A DNA stretch of 64,000 nucleotides from an uncultured Flavobacteriia bacterium (GCA_937975705.1 CALJTX010000048.1:8332-72331), one strand, 5' to 3'; shown: positions 26,565 to 34,180, counted from the first letter of the stretch. Numbers and translations: made by a program. Notes: generated from the sequence alone by a model not told the origin.

Positions 26565-28199
26565 CTAAAAATAGGAAATATAGCCCACGTGTAGTTTGCC
26601 CGTATTCAATTGCAGGCCTTGACCTAAGGCTGCACCTAGACCATAACTCAACTTGAACTGGCCATTGTCGGAACCCAGCACCAAACCCAAACCAAGTGCA
26701 TAAACTGTAGTTTGAGTGTTATTGAGTACTTTGTTTTCAAGCCAAGACCAATCCGAAAAAACTAAAAAATGAGCAAACTCGTCGAGTAAAAAACGATATT
26801 CTAATCCTGCAAAAACAATTGTTGACGCAAAAAAAGCTTCTTCGTCAAAACCGCGCATGCGCTCTAAACCACCAAAGCGATAGAGCTCATTGGCGTAGAG
26901 ATTTGCGGCCTGAATATGGTCAAATTCTTGACTCAAGCACAAGACCTGGCGCTTGGATAGCGGCACAAAATAGCGCTGAGTCAACTCCACTCTCCAGGTG
27001 AGTTGCGTCGCCTCTACCTTTTTGTTGCCAACAAGATACAGGGCCTTGAGCTGCATACCCTTTCTCGGATTAGGCAAAAAATCAAGCTGTTGTCGCTGCA
27101 GGCCAACGCCGTAGGAAAGCGTGCTGAAATCCACCAAATTATTTATAGAAGCTGAAGAAAGTAGCGTATTAGAGCGCCAAAAATCGAGTTGAGCAAGGAG
27201 TTGCCAATTGGTTGAAAAGAGATAAGTTAGGCCGAAATTTCCCTTGACTTCCAAGAAGGAGGTATCTCGACGATAGAGTGTAAAACCCGAGCTTAAACCG
27301 TAGGGAGACCCCCCGATATATGGCCAACTGAGTGAACTTTTAAGCATTTGAGTTTGGGGTGCAATACTGCGCCAGTGCAACAAAAACTTTTCATTTTTCT
27401 GAAAGGTATTTTGAAGCTGTAAATTGAATTCACCCACCAATGCCGACTTTTGATTGGTTGGATTTTGTTGCAGACCAATGATGCCCGTTGCAGAACTCAT
27501 TTTAACTCTTTCGAGAAAAAAATAGAGATCTGCGCGCTCATCTGTATACGCCCATTCTGGCGCGCGCAATAACTTAAAGGGCAGCCTGCCGGCGAGTTGG
27601 TTTTGCGCTTGCAGGAGTTTTGCTTCGCTAAAAAGAGCACCTGTATGAAGTTGCAAGAGGTTAGCAAGTACCTTTTCTTGGATGATGCCCTCAGGCTTCA
27701 CTTGAATCTGCCCCCACCGCACTTCGGGGCCCTTAATGGTAAATAGTTCGAGCGAAGGTTGGGCACCTGAACTAAACTGCAATTGAACTTGAGCAAAAGG
27801 ATACCCGTTATTGAGCAACAAGTTCAAGGAATCCTGCACCATTTGCTGCAGTTCTTTTGCTCCAATCCATTCAAATACACCTGATTTGTTGCCATGGGTC
27901 CGCAACGCAATGCCATCAAAAAAAGGTCCGGGAACGATTTGAAAATAAGCAACAGAATCGGTTTGTTTTGTAGGTGCGGTTGCGAAAAGAAAATATCCGG
28001 CTTCCAGCGCTTTGGCTTGCCACTCATTCGTTTGTTTCTGCCAACTGACGAGATTGTATTTTGCAGCGGTATCAAATTGCACAAAAGAAAATGCCTTAGG
28101 CAGTGGCTGTTGGAGCGGGTCTATGGAGAAAGTAGGCTGCTGCGCATAGCACTGAAGCAACCAACCCACTAAAAATATCAACTTTACAACAACCGGCAT
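26565..28199 (-). CDS. Omp85-superfamily outer-membrane protein
   Basis: A 544-residue exported protein with a signal peptide (to CYAQ, about 20), an N-terminal periplasmic part of about 200 residues with at least one POTRA-like segment, and a C-terminal beta-barrel. The barrel contains RFGGLERMRGFDEEAF (about residue 445), the RGF element of loop 6 that is diagnostic of BamA/TamA/D15 proteins. It ends in an aromatic strand (HVGYISYF). It is smaller than BamA, so it is probably a TamA-like or lineage-specific paralogue. Co-directional and 3 bases from rdgB. Partner and cargo unknown. Confidence 0.8.
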   Translation of the reverse strand: MPVVVKLIFLVGWLLQCYAQQPTFSIDPLQQPLPKAFSFVQFDTAAKYNLVSWQKQTNEWQAKALEAGYFLFATAPTKQTDSVAYFQIVPGPFFDGIALRTHGNKSGVFEWIGAKELQQMVQDSLNLLLNNGYPFAQVQLQFSSGAQPSLELFTIKGPEVRWGQIQVKPEGIIQEKVLANLLQLHTGALFSEAKLLQAQNQLAGRLPFKLLRAPEWAYTDERADLYFFLERVKMSSATGIIGLQQNPTNQKSALVGEFNLQLQNTFQKNEKFLLHWRSIAPQTQMLKSSLSWPYIGGSPYGLSSGFTLYRRDTSFLEVKGNFGLTYLFSTNWQLLAQLDFWRSNTLLSSASINNLVDFSTLSYGVGLQRQQLDFLPNPRKGMQLKALYLVGNKKVEATQLTWRVELTQRYFVPLSKRQVLCLSQEFDHIQAANLYANELYRFGGLERMRGFDEEAFFASTIVFAGLEYRFLLDEFAHFLVFSDWSWLENKVLNNTQTTVYALGLGLVLGSDNGQFKLSYGLGAALGQGLQLNTGKLHVGYISYF

Positions 28200-28242
28200 T
28201 CTTTAAGATTGAAGAATTAACGCGCTAATTTTTCAAAAATTG

Positions 28243-28250
28243 TAACTTTG
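28243..28250 (+). promoter_or_regulatory. -7 element of the small lipoprotein gene
   Basis: TAACTTTG matches TAnnTTTG. It lies 45 bases upstream of the ATG at 28296. No TTG at the usual spacing. Confidence 0.55.
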
Positions 28251-28295
28251 TAGCACAAACGCCGTTAAACGCAGCAACAACAAAACAAACACACC

Positions 28296-28439
28296 ATGAA
28301 AACAAAATCTACACTTATCCTCGCGGCATTCGCTACATTACTTGTATTAGCTTCATGTGGCGCTGGTCGCAAAGCAAGCTGCGATGCTTACGGAAATCTT
28401 GAGCAAACAACACAAAATGCAGATTTAGCAACGCGCTAA
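28296..28439 (+). CDS. Very small lipoprotein (47 residues)
   Basis: The reading frame encodes 47 residues: a signal peptide with lipobox LASC (Cys at 20) and a short mature tail with a second Cys (SCDAYGNL) and many Gln, Thr and Asn. It has its own -7 element and a 40-base A/C-rich leader, so it is probably a real gene. Similar tiny CxAYG lipoproteins occur in Bacteroidota, from memory; no function is known. It sits alone between the divergent Omp85 gene and the convergent pyrF. Confidence 0.75.
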   Translation: MKTKSTLILAAFATLLVLASCGAGRKASCDAYGNLEQTTQNADLATR

Positions 28440-28450
28440 ACCTCCATTCT

Positions 28451-29266
28451 TTACCAATTGAAGCGCTGAACGTGCACGGCCATTTGAGCTTGCATTTTCA
28501 GCGCTTCTTCTTTTGCAGCAACTGCAAAATCTTCGCCCTTACTTGCATAGATTATAGCTCGTGACGAATTGACGAGTAAACCGCACTGCGCATTTGCGCC
28601 ATATTTGACAACCGTATCTAAGTCTCCTCCTTGGGCGCCAACGCCCGGAACTAAAAAGAAGTAATCAGGTGCCAAGGCACGAACTCTGGCAATATCTTCT
28701 GCACGTGTGGCACCCACTACATACATCATGTTTTCTGGAGTTCCCCACTTCGCCGATTTTTCTAAAACGGTTTCGAATAGCGCTTTACCATTCGATTCCA
28801 TTAATTGGAAATCTTTTGCACCTTCATTAGAAGTTAGGGCGAGTAAAATGACCCATTTATTTTCAAATTGCAAGAAGGGTTGCACAGAATCGGAGCCCAT
28901 ATAAGGGGCAACCGTTAGGGCATCTGCTTGCATGTGCTCAAAAAAAGTTTGGGCATAATAAGAGGAGGTATTGCCGATATCACCGCGTTTGGCATCAGCG
29001 ATCACCAAACATTCTTTGGGAATATACGCAATCGTTTTGCGCAACGCTTCCCAACCTGCAGCGCCGTGGCACTCAAAAAATGCTGTATTGGGCTTAAACG
29101 CAACAGCATATGGATGTGTGGCATCTATAATAGCCTTGCAAAATTCAAAAAGGGGATCCTCTGTGTGCAGTAAATGAGTCGGTATTTTGGCCAGATCTGG
29201 ATCTAGTCCAACACATAAAAAACTTTCTTTGAGCTTGATTTGCTCAATGAGTGCGGCTTTGGTCAT
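28451..29266 (-). CDS. pyrF: Orotidine 5'-phosphate decarboxylase, type 2
   Basis: Last step of de novo UMP synthesis: decarboxylates OMP. The 271-residue length and the sequence CVGLDPDLAKIP at the N terminus fit the longer type 2 (mycobacterial/Bacteroidota) group. Catalytic Asp-Lys-Asp array is in VIADAKRGDIGNT near residues 90-102, and the phosphate-binding region is PGVGAQGGD near 208. The start overlaps the prfA stop by 4 bases, so it is the second gene of a prfA-pyrF transcript. Confidence 0.96.
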   Translation of the reverse strand: MTKAALIEQIKLKESFLCVGLDPDLAKIPTHLLHTEDPLFEFCKAIIDATHPYAVAFKPNTAFFECHGAAGWEALRKTIAYIPKECLVIADAKRGDIGNTSSYYAQTFFEHMQADALTVAPYMGSDSVQPFLQFENKWVILLALTSNEGAKDFQLMESNGKALFETVLEKSAKWGTPENMMYVVGATRAEDIARVRALAPDYFFLVPGVGAQGGDLDTVVKYGANAQCGLLVNSSRAIIYASKGEDFAVAAKEEALKMQAQMAVHVQRFNW

Positions 29267-30342
29267 GCGGTTTCTCCTTTTAATTTTTCGGCGTTTTCGG
29301 CCATTTTGAGAGCGTCTAGCATTTCCTGGACATCGCCATTCATAAACGCACTAAGGTTGTACATAGTTTTGTTGATGCGGTGGTCGGTGATGCGGCCCTG
29401 CGGGTAATTGTAAGTACGAATTTTAGCAGAGCGGTCTCCGGTAGAAACAAGTGTTTTTCTTTGGGCTGCGCGCTCGTTATGGATGCGATCTAGTTCTTGT
29501 TGATACAAGCGCGAACGCAATACAGAAATAGCTTTTTCTAAGTTTTTATGTTGAGAGCGGCCATCTTGACACTCAACGACCACACCTGTTGGAATGTGCG
29601 TAAGGCGGATTGCCGACTCTGTTTTGTTAATGTGCTGCCCACCGGCACCAGAGGCACGGAAGGTATCTTTTCGGACATCATTCATGTCGAGCTCAAAATC
29701 GACCTCTTCTGCTTCTGGCAAAACGGCAACTGTAATGGCAGAGGTGTGCACACGGCCCTGCGATTCCGTTTCTGGTACACGCTGCACGCGGTGAACGCCC
29801 GACTCAAATTTCAAGGAACCATAAATACCAGTACCTGTAATTTCCATGGAAATTTCTTTATAGCCTTTGACAGAACCTTCAGAAGAGTTCAGTAGATCTA
29901 CGCTCCAGCCCATGGCTTTAAAATACATGGTGTACATGCGGTAGATGTCTTCCACAAAAATACAAGCTTCGTCTCCGCCCGTACCTGCGCGCAATTCAAT
30001 GATCGCATTTTTATCGTCTTCGGGGTCTTTGGGAATCAATAACAATTTAATTTCTTCCTCTAAGATAGGGCGCGCTTGCTCGAGCTCGTCTATCTCTGCC
30101 TTGGCCATTTCGCGCATTTCTGGGTCCTGCTCTTCTTCGAGCAAGGCTTTGGCACTCTGAAGATTGCCGAGCAAAAGTTTGAACCGCAGATAGACTTCGT
30201 CCAGTACCTCGAGGTCGCGGTATTCTTTATTGAGTTTGACGTACCGACTCATATCCGAGATGATATCGGGGTCTGTGATCATTTTGCCGACTTCAATGAA
30301 GCGAAAATGAATGGCTTCTAACTTATTCAGTAAATCTGACAT
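29263..30342 (-). CDS. prfA: Peptide chain release factor 1
   Basis: Terminates translation at UAA and UAG. The 359-residue protein contains the GGQ motif in GAGGQHINKTESAIR (about 228-242), which places the catalytic Gln in the peptidyl transferase centre, and the RF1-type C-terminal region. No in-frame stop or frameshift site of the RF2 type is present. A TATCTTTG box ends only 4 bases before the ATG, which suggests a leaderless or near-leaderless mRNA. pyrF follows with a 4-base overlap. Confidence 0.97.
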   Translation of the reverse strand: MSDLLNKLEAIHFRFIEVGKMITDPDIISDMSRYVKLNKEYRDLEVLDEVYLRFKLLLGNLQSAKALLEEEQDPEMREMAKAEIDELEQARPILEEEIKLLLIPKDPEDDKNAIIELRAGTGGDEACIFVEDIYRMYTMYFKAMGWSVDLLNSSEGSVKGYKEISMEITGTGIYGSLKFESGVHRVQRVPETESQGRVHTSAITVAVLPEAEEVDFELDMNDVRKDTFRASGAGGQHINKTESAIRLTHIPTGVVVECQDGRSQHKNLEKAISVLRSRLYQQELDRIHNERAAQRKTLVSTGDRSAKIRTYNYPQGRITDHRINKTMYNLSAFMNGDVQEMLDALKMAENAEKLKGETA

Positions 30343-30346
30343 GCCG

Positions 30347-30354
30347 CAAAGATA
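30347..30354 (-). promoter_or_regulatory. -7 element abutting the prfA start codon
   Basis: TATCTTTG on the minus strand, ending 4 bases before the prfA ATG. With transcription starting about 5 bases after this element, the mRNA would begin at or very near the A of the ATG. Confidence 0.5.
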
Positions 30355-30358
30355 GGCA

Positions 30359-30384
30359 TAAAAAAACCACCCGAAGGTGGTTTT
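30359..30384 (-). terminator. Intrinsic terminator after the ahpC-trx-small protein operon
   Basis: On the minus strand, AAAACCACC-TTCG-GGTGGTTTTTTTA is a GC stem closed by a TTCG loop with a run of seven T. It lies just after the gene ending at 30388 and just before the prfA promoter. Confidence 0.85.
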
Positions 30385-30387
30385 AAG

Positions 30388-30642
30388 TTAGTTAATCGAT
30401 CCGGTGACCCGTTTCATGAAGCCATTTAAGGCATCGCGCTTGGGCACACCATTTTGGATTTCTTTATGGACCTCTAGCGCACCAGAGAAATTAGAAAGCA
30501 ATTCGCCGATGACATCGAGTTCTTCATCTTTGATTCCGGGAGCCTCAATGAGGAATTCGAGCGTCTCCATCGTTTCGTTGATGTAGTCTTCGTCGTTTTG
30601 TTCGATGAATTCTACGAGGTGTTTAATGACTGGTAAGCGCAT
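30388..30642 (-). CDS. Small acidic helical protein, DUF6952-like
   Basis: An 84-residue, acidic, probably all-helical cytoplasmic protein that begins MRLPVIKHLVEFIEQND. Proteins of this kind follow peroxiredoxin and thioredoxin genes in other Bacteroidota, from memory (DUF6952-like). The start overlaps the 3' end of the thioredoxin gene by about 20 bases, so it is translationally coupled as the third gene of the ahpC operon. A terminator follows 4 bases after the stop. Function unknown; the context suggests peroxide stress. Confidence 0.75.
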   Translation of the reverse strand: MRLPVIKHLVEFIEQNDEDYINETMETLEFLIEAPGIKDEELDVIGELLSNFSGALEVHKEIQNGVPKRDALNGFMKRVTGSIN

Positions 30643-30937
30643 CGAGAACTTCTTGAATGGTTTCTATTTTATTTCCTTGGGCCTCCGACACTAATTTGCC
30701 ACCTTCAAAAGAAGCAAATGTGGGCAAGTTACTCACATTGGCAAATTGGCGTGCGTTTGGATAGTGCTCGGCATCTACGTATACAAATGTGATATCTGGA
30801 TGCGTTTCGGCCAAGCGCTTGAACTTTGGTTTGGTAATTTTGCAATTGCCACACCAGCCTGCGCCATACTGAACCATTACCTTGGCATTGGCAGCAAGGA
30901 CTTGATCTAGGGTATCGGAAGTGAGGTCGCTGAACAT
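30623..30937 (-). CDS. Thioredoxin-family protein
   Basis: A 104-residue cytoplasmic thioredoxin-fold protein with active site WCGNC (residues about 27-31) and a cis-Pro in SNLPTFASF. It lacks the usual WCGPC dipeptide: the Gly-Asn pair should change the redox potential relative to thioredoxin 1. I chose MFSDLTSD at 30937, since the frame above it overlaps ahpC. It lies 4 bases after ahpC, so a role as reductant for the peroxiredoxin is a fair inference. Confidence 0.88.
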   Translation of the reverse strand: MFSDLTSDTLDQVLAANAKVMVQYGAGWCGNCKITKPKFKRLAETHPDITFVYVDAEHYPNARQFANVSNLPTFASFEGGKLVSEAQGNKIETIQEVLDALTSH

Positions 30938-30941
30938 GTGC

Positions 30942-31565
30942 TTAGTGTTTGCTAAGGTAATCTGCAACACCAGTGCGTGTCGCATTCATGGCATCTTTTC
31001 CTTCTTCCCAGTTTGCAGGGCAAACTTCACCGTGTTTTTGAACGTGCGCGAAAGCGTCGATCAAGCGGATGTATTCGTGAACATTGCGACCTACAGGGAA
31101 GTGATTCACAGACTCGTGGAACACCATTCCGGTTTCGTCTAACAAATAGGTAGCACGGTAAGGTACGTTGTCGCCTGCCATGTTGTCTTCGTCGAACATG
31201 TCGTAGTCTAAGATACCTAATTCTTGCGCCAATAAACGTGTAGAATCTGCAATCAAAGGAAAACGTACGCCTTCGATACCACCGTTGTCTTTGGCTGTGT
31301 TCAACCAAGCAAAGTGTACTTCTGCGGTGTCGCAAGAGGCGCCAATAACAATTGTATTGCGCTTTTCGAACTCAGCAGCAGCTTCTTGAAAAGCGTGAAT
31401 TTCTGTAGGGCAAACAAAGGTGAAATCTTTTGGGTACCAAAACAAGACCACTTTTTTGTTGTTGTCTACGGCTTGTTGCAATACGTTCAATTGAAAAGCA
31501 TCGCCCATTTCGTCGATGGCTTTTACGGTAATGTCTGGGAATTTTTTTCCAACTAAAGTTGACAT
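30942..31565 (-). CDS. ahpC: Peroxiredoxin (AhpC/typical 2-Cys type)
   Basis: Reduces hydrogen peroxide and organic peroxides. The 207-residue protein has the peroxidatic Cys52 in DFTFVCPTE and the resolving Cys182 in GEVCPANW, the arrangement of typical 2-Cys peroxiredoxins. First gene of a three-gene operon with a thioredoxin-like protein and a small acidic protein. It is divergent from oxyR, and an OxyR-like inverted repeat lies in the shared 111-base gap. There is no ahpF gene nearby, so the thioredoxin may supply electrons. Confidence 0.95.
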   Translation of the reverse strand: MSTLVGKKFPDITVKAIDEMGDAFQLNVLQQAVDNNKKVVLFWYPKDFTFVCPTEIHAFQEAAAEFEKRNTIVIGASCDTAEVHFAWLNTAKDNGGIEGVRFPLIADSTRLLAQELGILDYDMFDEDNMAGDNVPYRATYLLDETGMVFHESVNHFPVGRNVHEYIRLIDAFAHVQKHGEVCPANWEEGKDAMNATRTGVADYLSKH

Positions 31566-31599
31566 ATTTTTTTGTTTTAAGGATTACTAAATTGTGGAA

Positions 31600-31607
31600 C
31601 AAAGATA
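31600..31607 (-). promoter_or_regulatory. -7 element of the ahpC operon
   Basis: TATCTTTG on the minus strand, 34 bases upstream of the ahpC ATG. No -33 TTG at standard spacing, which would suit a promoter that depends on an activator such as OxyR. Confidence 0.55.
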
Positions 31608-31652
31608 CAGCGCTTTGGTTGGAGAAGTGTTATAATTTATTTCAATTTATTT

Positions 31653-31660
31653 TATATTTG
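31653..31660 (+). promoter_or_regulatory. -7 element of oxyR
   Basis: TATATTTG matches TAnnTTTG, 16 bases before the oxyR ATG. The predicted transcription start would fall inside the OxyR-like inverted repeat. Confidence 0.5.
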
Positions 31661-31677
31661 TATAGATTCTTTCTATA
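31661..31677. promoter_or_regulatory. oxyR operator: OxyR-like operator (inverted repeat)
   Basis: TATAGATTCTTTCTATA is a 6-5-6 inverted repeat. Its core ATAG-N7-CTAT (31662-31676) has the spacing of one half of the E. coli OxyR consensus, and it is a LysR-type T-N11-A site. It lies over the predicted oxyR transcription start and about 75 bases upstream of the ahpC start, so it could repress oxyR and activate ahpC. Confidence 0.6.
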
Positions 31678-32606
31678 TGATTTCCATCCAACAAATGAAC
31701 TATATCGTTGTGCTCAGCGAAGAATTACTCTTCCAAAGAGCCAGCGAACGCTGTTTTGTGACGCAACCCACGCTTTCAATGCAAATTAAAAAAGCAGAAG
31801 AAACACTAGGCTATGCCATTTTTGATAGAGACAGCAATCCTTTGCAACTCACCCCTTCGGGAGAAAAACTGATTCCTATACTCCGGGAAATTCTCGCCGA
31901 AACCGATAAAATCAAACTGCTCTCCGATCAACTCAAAGGTCAAGTCAAGGAAGAAATCAGAATTGGCATCATCCCGACCATTGCCGCCTACATGCTTCCA
32001 GACTTATTTAGCACCTGGATAGCCGACTTTGGTAATGTCAAGCTCAAAATACGCGAACTCAAAACAACCGATGTGTTGGAAGCGCTCGAACGAAAAGAAC
32101 TCGATATGGCAATTATTGCCGGGCCGCATCTCGATCCTCGCTTGAGAACGGTGCCGCTCTATTTAGAAGAGATCCAGGTGTATTGTCCGGAGGTGCAACA
32201 AGAAGCCATCCATTTTGAACAAATTCAACAAAAACATCCTTGGCTACTCAACAAAGGAAATTGCTTGCGCACACAAATGTTGCATTTCTGTCAATTAAAA
32301 GACGACGACAATTTGCAAGATTGGGATTATGAAGGCGGCAACTTGCCACTGCTCATTGAAATGGTCGACAAAAATGGAGGCTACACCCTGGTGCCTGCTC
32401 ACTACAAACTGAAAGCAGCGCAACATTCCGGCATCAAAAATATTGCAGATTTACAAGCAGCACCTGCCAGGGAGGTCATTGCAATTATCCCAAATAGAAG
32501 CATGAAGATGCCGCACTTAGAAGCCATGATCCGACAAATACAGCACTTTTATGGGCAAAAAAAAACCAACAAAAATTTGTTGGTTTTAGATTGGGATGTC
32601 GCTTAA
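31677..32606 (+). CDS. oxyR: Hydrogen peroxide-sensing LysR-type regulator OxyR
   Basis: A 309-residue LysR-family activator. The N-terminal winged helix-turn-helix (about 1-60, with RASERCFVTQPTLSMQIKKAE) binds DNA; the rest is a two-lobed sensor domain. Cys196 and Cys205 in GNCLRTQMLHFC have the same spacing and context as the redox pair Cys199/Cys208 of E. coli OxyR, so it should form a peroxide-induced disulfide. It is divergent from ahpC. The last 30 codons contain a palindrome that on the opposite strand makes a terminator for tig. The KKTNKNLL tail may reflect this double duty. Confidence 0.93.
   Translation: MISIQQMNYIVVLSEELLFQRASERCFVTQPTLSMQIKKAEETLGYAIFDRDSNPLQLTPSGEKLIPILREILAETDKIKLLSDQLKGQVKEEIRIGIIPTIAAYMLPDLFSTWIADFGNVKLKIRELKTTDVLEALERKELDMAIIAGPHLDPRLRTVPLYLEEIQVYCPEVQQEAIHFEQIQQKHPWLLNKGNCLRTQMLHFCQLKDDDNLQDWDYEGGNLPLLIEMVDKNGGYTLVPAHYKLKAAQHSGIKNIADLQAAPAREVIAIIPNRSMKMPHLEAMIRQIQHFYGQKKTNKNLLVLDWDVA
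32552..32587 (-). terminator. Intrinsic terminator for tig inside the oxyR coding end
   Basis: On the minus strand AAAACCAACAAA-TT-TTTGTTGGTTTTTTTTT forms a 12-bp arm palindrome (32562-32587) followed by a T tract running to 32557. It lies about 57 bases beyond the tig stop, within the last codons of convergent oxyR. On the plus strand the T tract is only TTTT, so it should act mainly on tig. Confidence 0.7.
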
Positions 32607-32644
32607 GGACCGCTTGATTTGATCCGTTCACAAACATTTAAAGT

Positions 32645-33988
32645 TTAGGACTGCGCCAACGCTACGAAATCGTCGTAGGCCAATTCTTTTTTGGTCATAG
32701 ACACCGTGCTTTTGAAGTAAGCGGTTAGCTTGCCTTCTGCCAAACGATCGTAAATGCCATTGGCTTGCTCTTTGTTTTGCAACAAGCGCTGTGCAGTTTC
32801 GGTGAGTTCGGCGTCGTCTGGGGCCGGAAGACCGTATTGCGCGTAGTTGCCAATCACCAAAGACTTCGTGAAGTTCATGACTTCTTCGTTGGTGAGTTGG
32901 ATATTGTTGTCTTTGAAAATTTTAGTCTGGATCAATTGCCACTTGAGCGAATTGAGGTAGGCGTCGAACTCGCGGTCGAGGTCTTCGTCTGAAACAGGCT
33001 TTTCTGAGGATGATTTGATCCATCTTTTTAAGAAGGCTTCAGGAAAAGTCATTTTGGTTTCGGCAAGCAACATATCGAACACCTTTTTGGTAAACAAGCG
33101 ATCGGCGTCTTCTTCGAACATGCGTGCGAGGTCGGCTTCGATGCGTTGGTTCATTTCGGCTTCTGTTTTTACTTCGTCACCAAACAACTTTTGGAAAAGC
33201 TCCTCGTTGAGTTCGGCCATTTCCATGCGCTTGATGTCGTTGACCGTAAATTGAAATTTAGAAGTGAGTTCAGCGTATGCTTCAGCTGAGATGCCTAACA
33301 TTGCAGCTGCATCTTCTGGACCTTTTGAAACAAGTGAAAGGTCTAGTTCGAAGGCATCGTTGATTTTCTTTCCTACCAATAATTTACTTCCTTTTTTGTT
33401 GTCAAGGAATTCCATTGAAATGGTGGTGGAGTGGCTAATGCCGCCTTCCTTGACACCATTTGCATCTAGTTCTTCGAATTTACCCATGACCATGTCTTTG
33501 TCGCTCACTTCAGCAGAAGAAATGAGTTTGCCATAGCGGCGACGGAGGTCTTCGGTTTGTTTGTCGAGGAGTTTTTTGTCAATTTTGACCGTGTTGTACT
33601 CCATTTTTGTTTTGGCTGAAATAGGCAACTCAAATGCTGGGCTGTAGCCAATTTCGTAGCTAAATGTGAAGTCTTGGGGCGCATCGAAACTGCCTTCAAC
33701 ACCATTTTCTATAGGAAGCGGATTGCCGAGGAGTTCGAGTTTTTCGTCGATGACGTAGCGATACAAAGCATCGTTGGTGATTTTGTTGAGTTCCTCTAGC
33801 AATACAGACTTGCCGTATTGTTTTTGGATGAGGCCTGCAGGCACATGGCCCGGACGGAAACCAGGGATTTTGGCCGTTTTACGGTATTTGTCTAGTGCTG
33901 CTTTGACTTTGTTTTGGTAGTCAGCTGCTGCAATTTCTACTTTTAATACGCCATTTTGGGCATCGATTTCTTGACGTGTAATTTTCAT
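32645..33988 (-). CDS. tig: Trigger factor (ribosome-associated chaperone)
   Basis: Binds the ribosome exit tunnel and shields nascent chains. The 447-residue protein has the ribosome-binding N-terminal domain with GFRPGHVPAGLIQKQYG (about 42-58, corresponding to the GFRxGKxP loop), a degenerate central FKBP-like region, and a helical C-terminal domain. Bacteroidota trigger factors usually have weak or missing prolyl isomerase residues, and this fits that pattern. It lies downstream of tRNA-Leu, from which a strong terminator separates it; its own promoter is not obvious. Confidence 0.93.
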   Translation of the reverse strand: MKITRQEIDAQNGVLKVEIAAADYQNKVKAALDKYRKTAKIPGFRPGHVPAGLIQKQYGKSVLLEELNKITNDALYRYVIDEKLELLGNPLPIENGVEGSFDAPQDFTFSYEIGYSPAFELPISAKTKMEYNTVKIDKKLLDKQTEDLRRRYGKLISSAEVSDKDMVMGKFEELDANGVKEGGISHSTTISMEFLDNKKGSKLLVGKKINDAFELDLSLVSKGPEDAAAMLGISAEAYAELTSKFQFTVNDIKRMEMAELNEELFQKLFGDEVKTEAEMNQRIEADLARMFEEDADRLFTKKVFDMLLAETKMTFPEAFLKRWIKSSSEKPVSDEDLDREFDAYLNSLKWQLIQTKIFKDNNIQLTNEEVMNFTKSLVIGNYAQYGLPAPDDAELTETAQRLLQNKEQANGIYDRLAEGKLTAYFKSTVSMTKKELAYDDFVALAQS

Positions 33989-34011
33989 GCGATCGTTTTG
34001 TTAAGCCTAAT

Positions 34012-34049
34012 ATTAAAAAAAAAGGCCTCGTTGAGCCAACGAGACCTTT
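34012..34049 (-). terminator. Intrinsic terminator of the tRNA-Leu transcript
   Basis: On the minus strand AAAGGTCTCGTT-GGCTC-AACGAGGCCTTTTTTTTT forms a GC-rich stem of about 12 bp with one G-U or mismatch, followed by nine T. It begins 2 bases after the tRNA 3' end. Confidence 0.9.
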
Positions 34050-34050
34050 G

Positions 34051-34132
34051 TGCGGATGGAGGGACTCGAACCCGCACACCTCTCGGCACCAGATCCTAAG
34101 TCTGGCGTGTCTACCAATTTCACCACATCCGC
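34051..34132 (-). tRNA. trnL: tRNA-Leu (anticodon UAG)
   Basis: An 82-base class II tRNA on the minus strand. Acceptor arms GCGGATG and CATCCGC pair, with discriminator A at 34051. The D arm is GTGAAATTGGTAGACAC, the anticodon stem CCAGA/TCTGG closes loop CTTAGGA with anticodon TAG (34096-34098), a long variable arm (TGCCGAGAGGTGT) follows, and the T arm holds TTCGAGT. CCA is not encoded. It reads CUN leucine codons. It has a good promoter (34181-34209) and its own terminator. Confidence 0.97.
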
Positions 34133-34165
34133 AAATTTATGTATTCCTTATACCGTTTGCATAAG

Positions 34166-34178
34166 ACCCCGTAGGGGT
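34166..34178 (-). promoter_or_regulatory. Leader hairpin of the tRNA-Leu precursor
   Basis: ACCCC-TAC-GGGGT at the very start of the predicted transcript, immediately after the -7 element TATCTTTGCA. A comparable hairpin follows the promoter at the window end (63960-63983). Confidence 0.45.
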
Positions 34179-34180
34179 TG

